From positions 1-7,487 of the forward strand of contig JAAZOA010000358.1 in NCBI GenBank assembly GCA_012798055.1: 7,487 bases of DNA. The letters run 5' to 3'. Numbering within the stretch: the stretch's first letter is position 1; each line of letters begins with the position of its first letter. The notes under the pieces are model-generated. The model saw only the letters and a list, made by a program, of their open reading frames with translations. It did no database searches and had not been told where the DNA came from. This stretch comes from Syntrophomonadaceae bacterium. Lineage in GTDB: Bacteria > Bacillota > Syntrophomonadia > Syntrophomonadales > Syntrophomonadaceae. Position numbers and translations under genes: made by a program. Positions 7,215 through 7,487 of this stretch are shown here, in pieces.

Positions 7215-7234
7215 TAAAATTTTATTGGCGCCAA
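7215..7234. repeat. Two abutting 10-bp palindromes after the MazG-like gene
   Basis: TAAAATTTTA (7215-7224) is followed directly by TTGGCGCCAA (7225-7234), both perfect palindromes. They lie 13 nt past the stop of the MazG-like gene. Read on the minus strand, a GC core followed by an A/T tract hints at a weak terminator, but the palindrome leaves only a short stem once a loop is allowed. A dimeric regulator site upstream of the atp operon is another possibility. Confidence 0.35.
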
Positions 7235-7247
7235 ATATTGCCAGCAG

Positions 7248-7487
7248 CTACCGGCTGAGATATCCCTTCTGCTCAAGTTTCTCCATGTGCTTGAGCAGCA
7301 TTGCTTCGATGTCGATTCCGAATCTCTCCTCCATCACGAACATCATGGTCACCGCGGTCTGGGCCACATCAAGCAGTTCCTTGGCGATCTCCTCCACTAC
7401 CGCGGCTTCGTCCAGGTGGATGATTTCGCCGCTCAGGCCCCGGTATTTTCCTATACACTGGGCGAGTTCCCCGGCTTCCTCCATCAG
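7248..7487 (-). CDS. MazG-like nucleotide pyrophosphohydrolase family protein (5' end cut by window)
   Basis: The C-terminal 79 codons of a small protein; the frame is still open at the right edge, where the codon before the visible Met reads Leu, so the true start is outside. The fragment has the all-helical MazG/dUTPase-like metal-binding pattern: MEEAGELAQ (E2, E3, E6, counting the visible Met as 1) and KELLDVAQTA (E36, D39), i.e. an ExxE pair followed by ExxD. Such enzymes hydrolyse nucleoside triphosphates to monophosphates and pyrophosphate with Mg2+, often cleaning up aberrant nucleotides. Members of this single-domain group vary in substrate, so none is assigned. It has the same orientation as the atp operon but is separated from it by 322 nt and probably is transcribed on its own. 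The stop is TAG. Confidence 0.75.
   Translation of the reverse strand: MMEEAGELAQCIGKYRGLSGEIIHLDEAAVVEEIAKELLDVAQTAVTMMFVMEERFGIDIEAMLLKHMEKLEQKGYLSR

Larger units (their letters stand above)
6926..7247. other. Non-coding region between the MazG-like gene and the atp operon
   Basis: These 322 nt contain no convincing gene on either strand. They hold the atpZ ribosome site (6933-6938), candidate promoters at 7117-7145 and 7171-7200, an A/T-rich stretch with two abutting palindromes just after the MazG-like gene, and a GC-richer block at about 7039-7083 with no clear function. The leader of an atp transcript starting near 7110 would be about 185 nt long. Confidence 0.6.

Noticed and set aside
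7037..7258. 73-codon plus-strand frame in the region before the atp operon
   Set aside because: It begins with TTG without a ribosome site, runs into the end of the oppositely oriented MazG-like gene, and its Tyr/Pro-rich translation has no family look.

Overview
The window holds an almost complete F1Fo ATP synthase operon on the minus strand, read from high to low coordinates. The order is atpZ, atpB (a), atpE (c), atpF (b), atpH (delta), atpA (alpha), atpG (gamma), atpD (beta), atpC (epsilon). The Fo genes come first and the F1 genes follow, which is the usual bacterial order. Only atpC is cut, by the left window edge near its natural end. Upstream of the operon, on the same strand, is the 3' part of a small MazG-like gene cut by the right edge.

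Protein sequences (for example the alpha N-terminus starting MSIRPEEIS, and AtpZ ahead of AtpB) point to an anaerobic Bacillota/Clostridia-type organism, possibly in the Pelotomaculum/Syntrophomonas neighbourhood. This is an impression from sequence feel and was not searched. No mobile element, tRNA, rRNA or CRISPR array was seen.

Layout: 1-401 atpC (partial); 405-1811 atpD; 1845-2720 atpG; 2734-4245 atpA; 4268-4816 atpH; 4810-5433 atpF (GTG start, overlaps atpH by 7 nt); 5434-5577 a structured 144-nt spacer; 5578-5796 atpE; 5857-6540 atpB; 6541-6667 a 127-nt spacer beginning with a strong inverted repeat; 6668-6925 atpZ; 6926-7247 a 322-nt non-coding region that probably holds the operon promoter; 7248-7487 the MazG-like gene. 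Translation starts for atpZ, atpB and atpE were moved downstream from the longest open frames because good Shine-Dalgarno sequences sit just before the internal ATG codons.

Together the genes encode a rotary ATPase: AtpB and the AtpE ring form the ion path, AtpF and AtpH the stator, AtpA3/AtpD3 the catalytic head, and AtpG/AtpC the central stalk. All catalytic and coupling residues that I checked are present. The points of interest lie in details. Subunit b has a signal-peptide-like N-terminal extension. The c-subunit ion site mixes features of sodium and proton types. Epsilon keeps the full set of ATP-sensing residues known from Bacillus PS3. There are two stable RNA hairpins at the edges of Fo genes, one with pseudoknot potential. 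AtpI is missing from its usual place, and stop-codon use avoids TGA. I do not see a wholly new system here.
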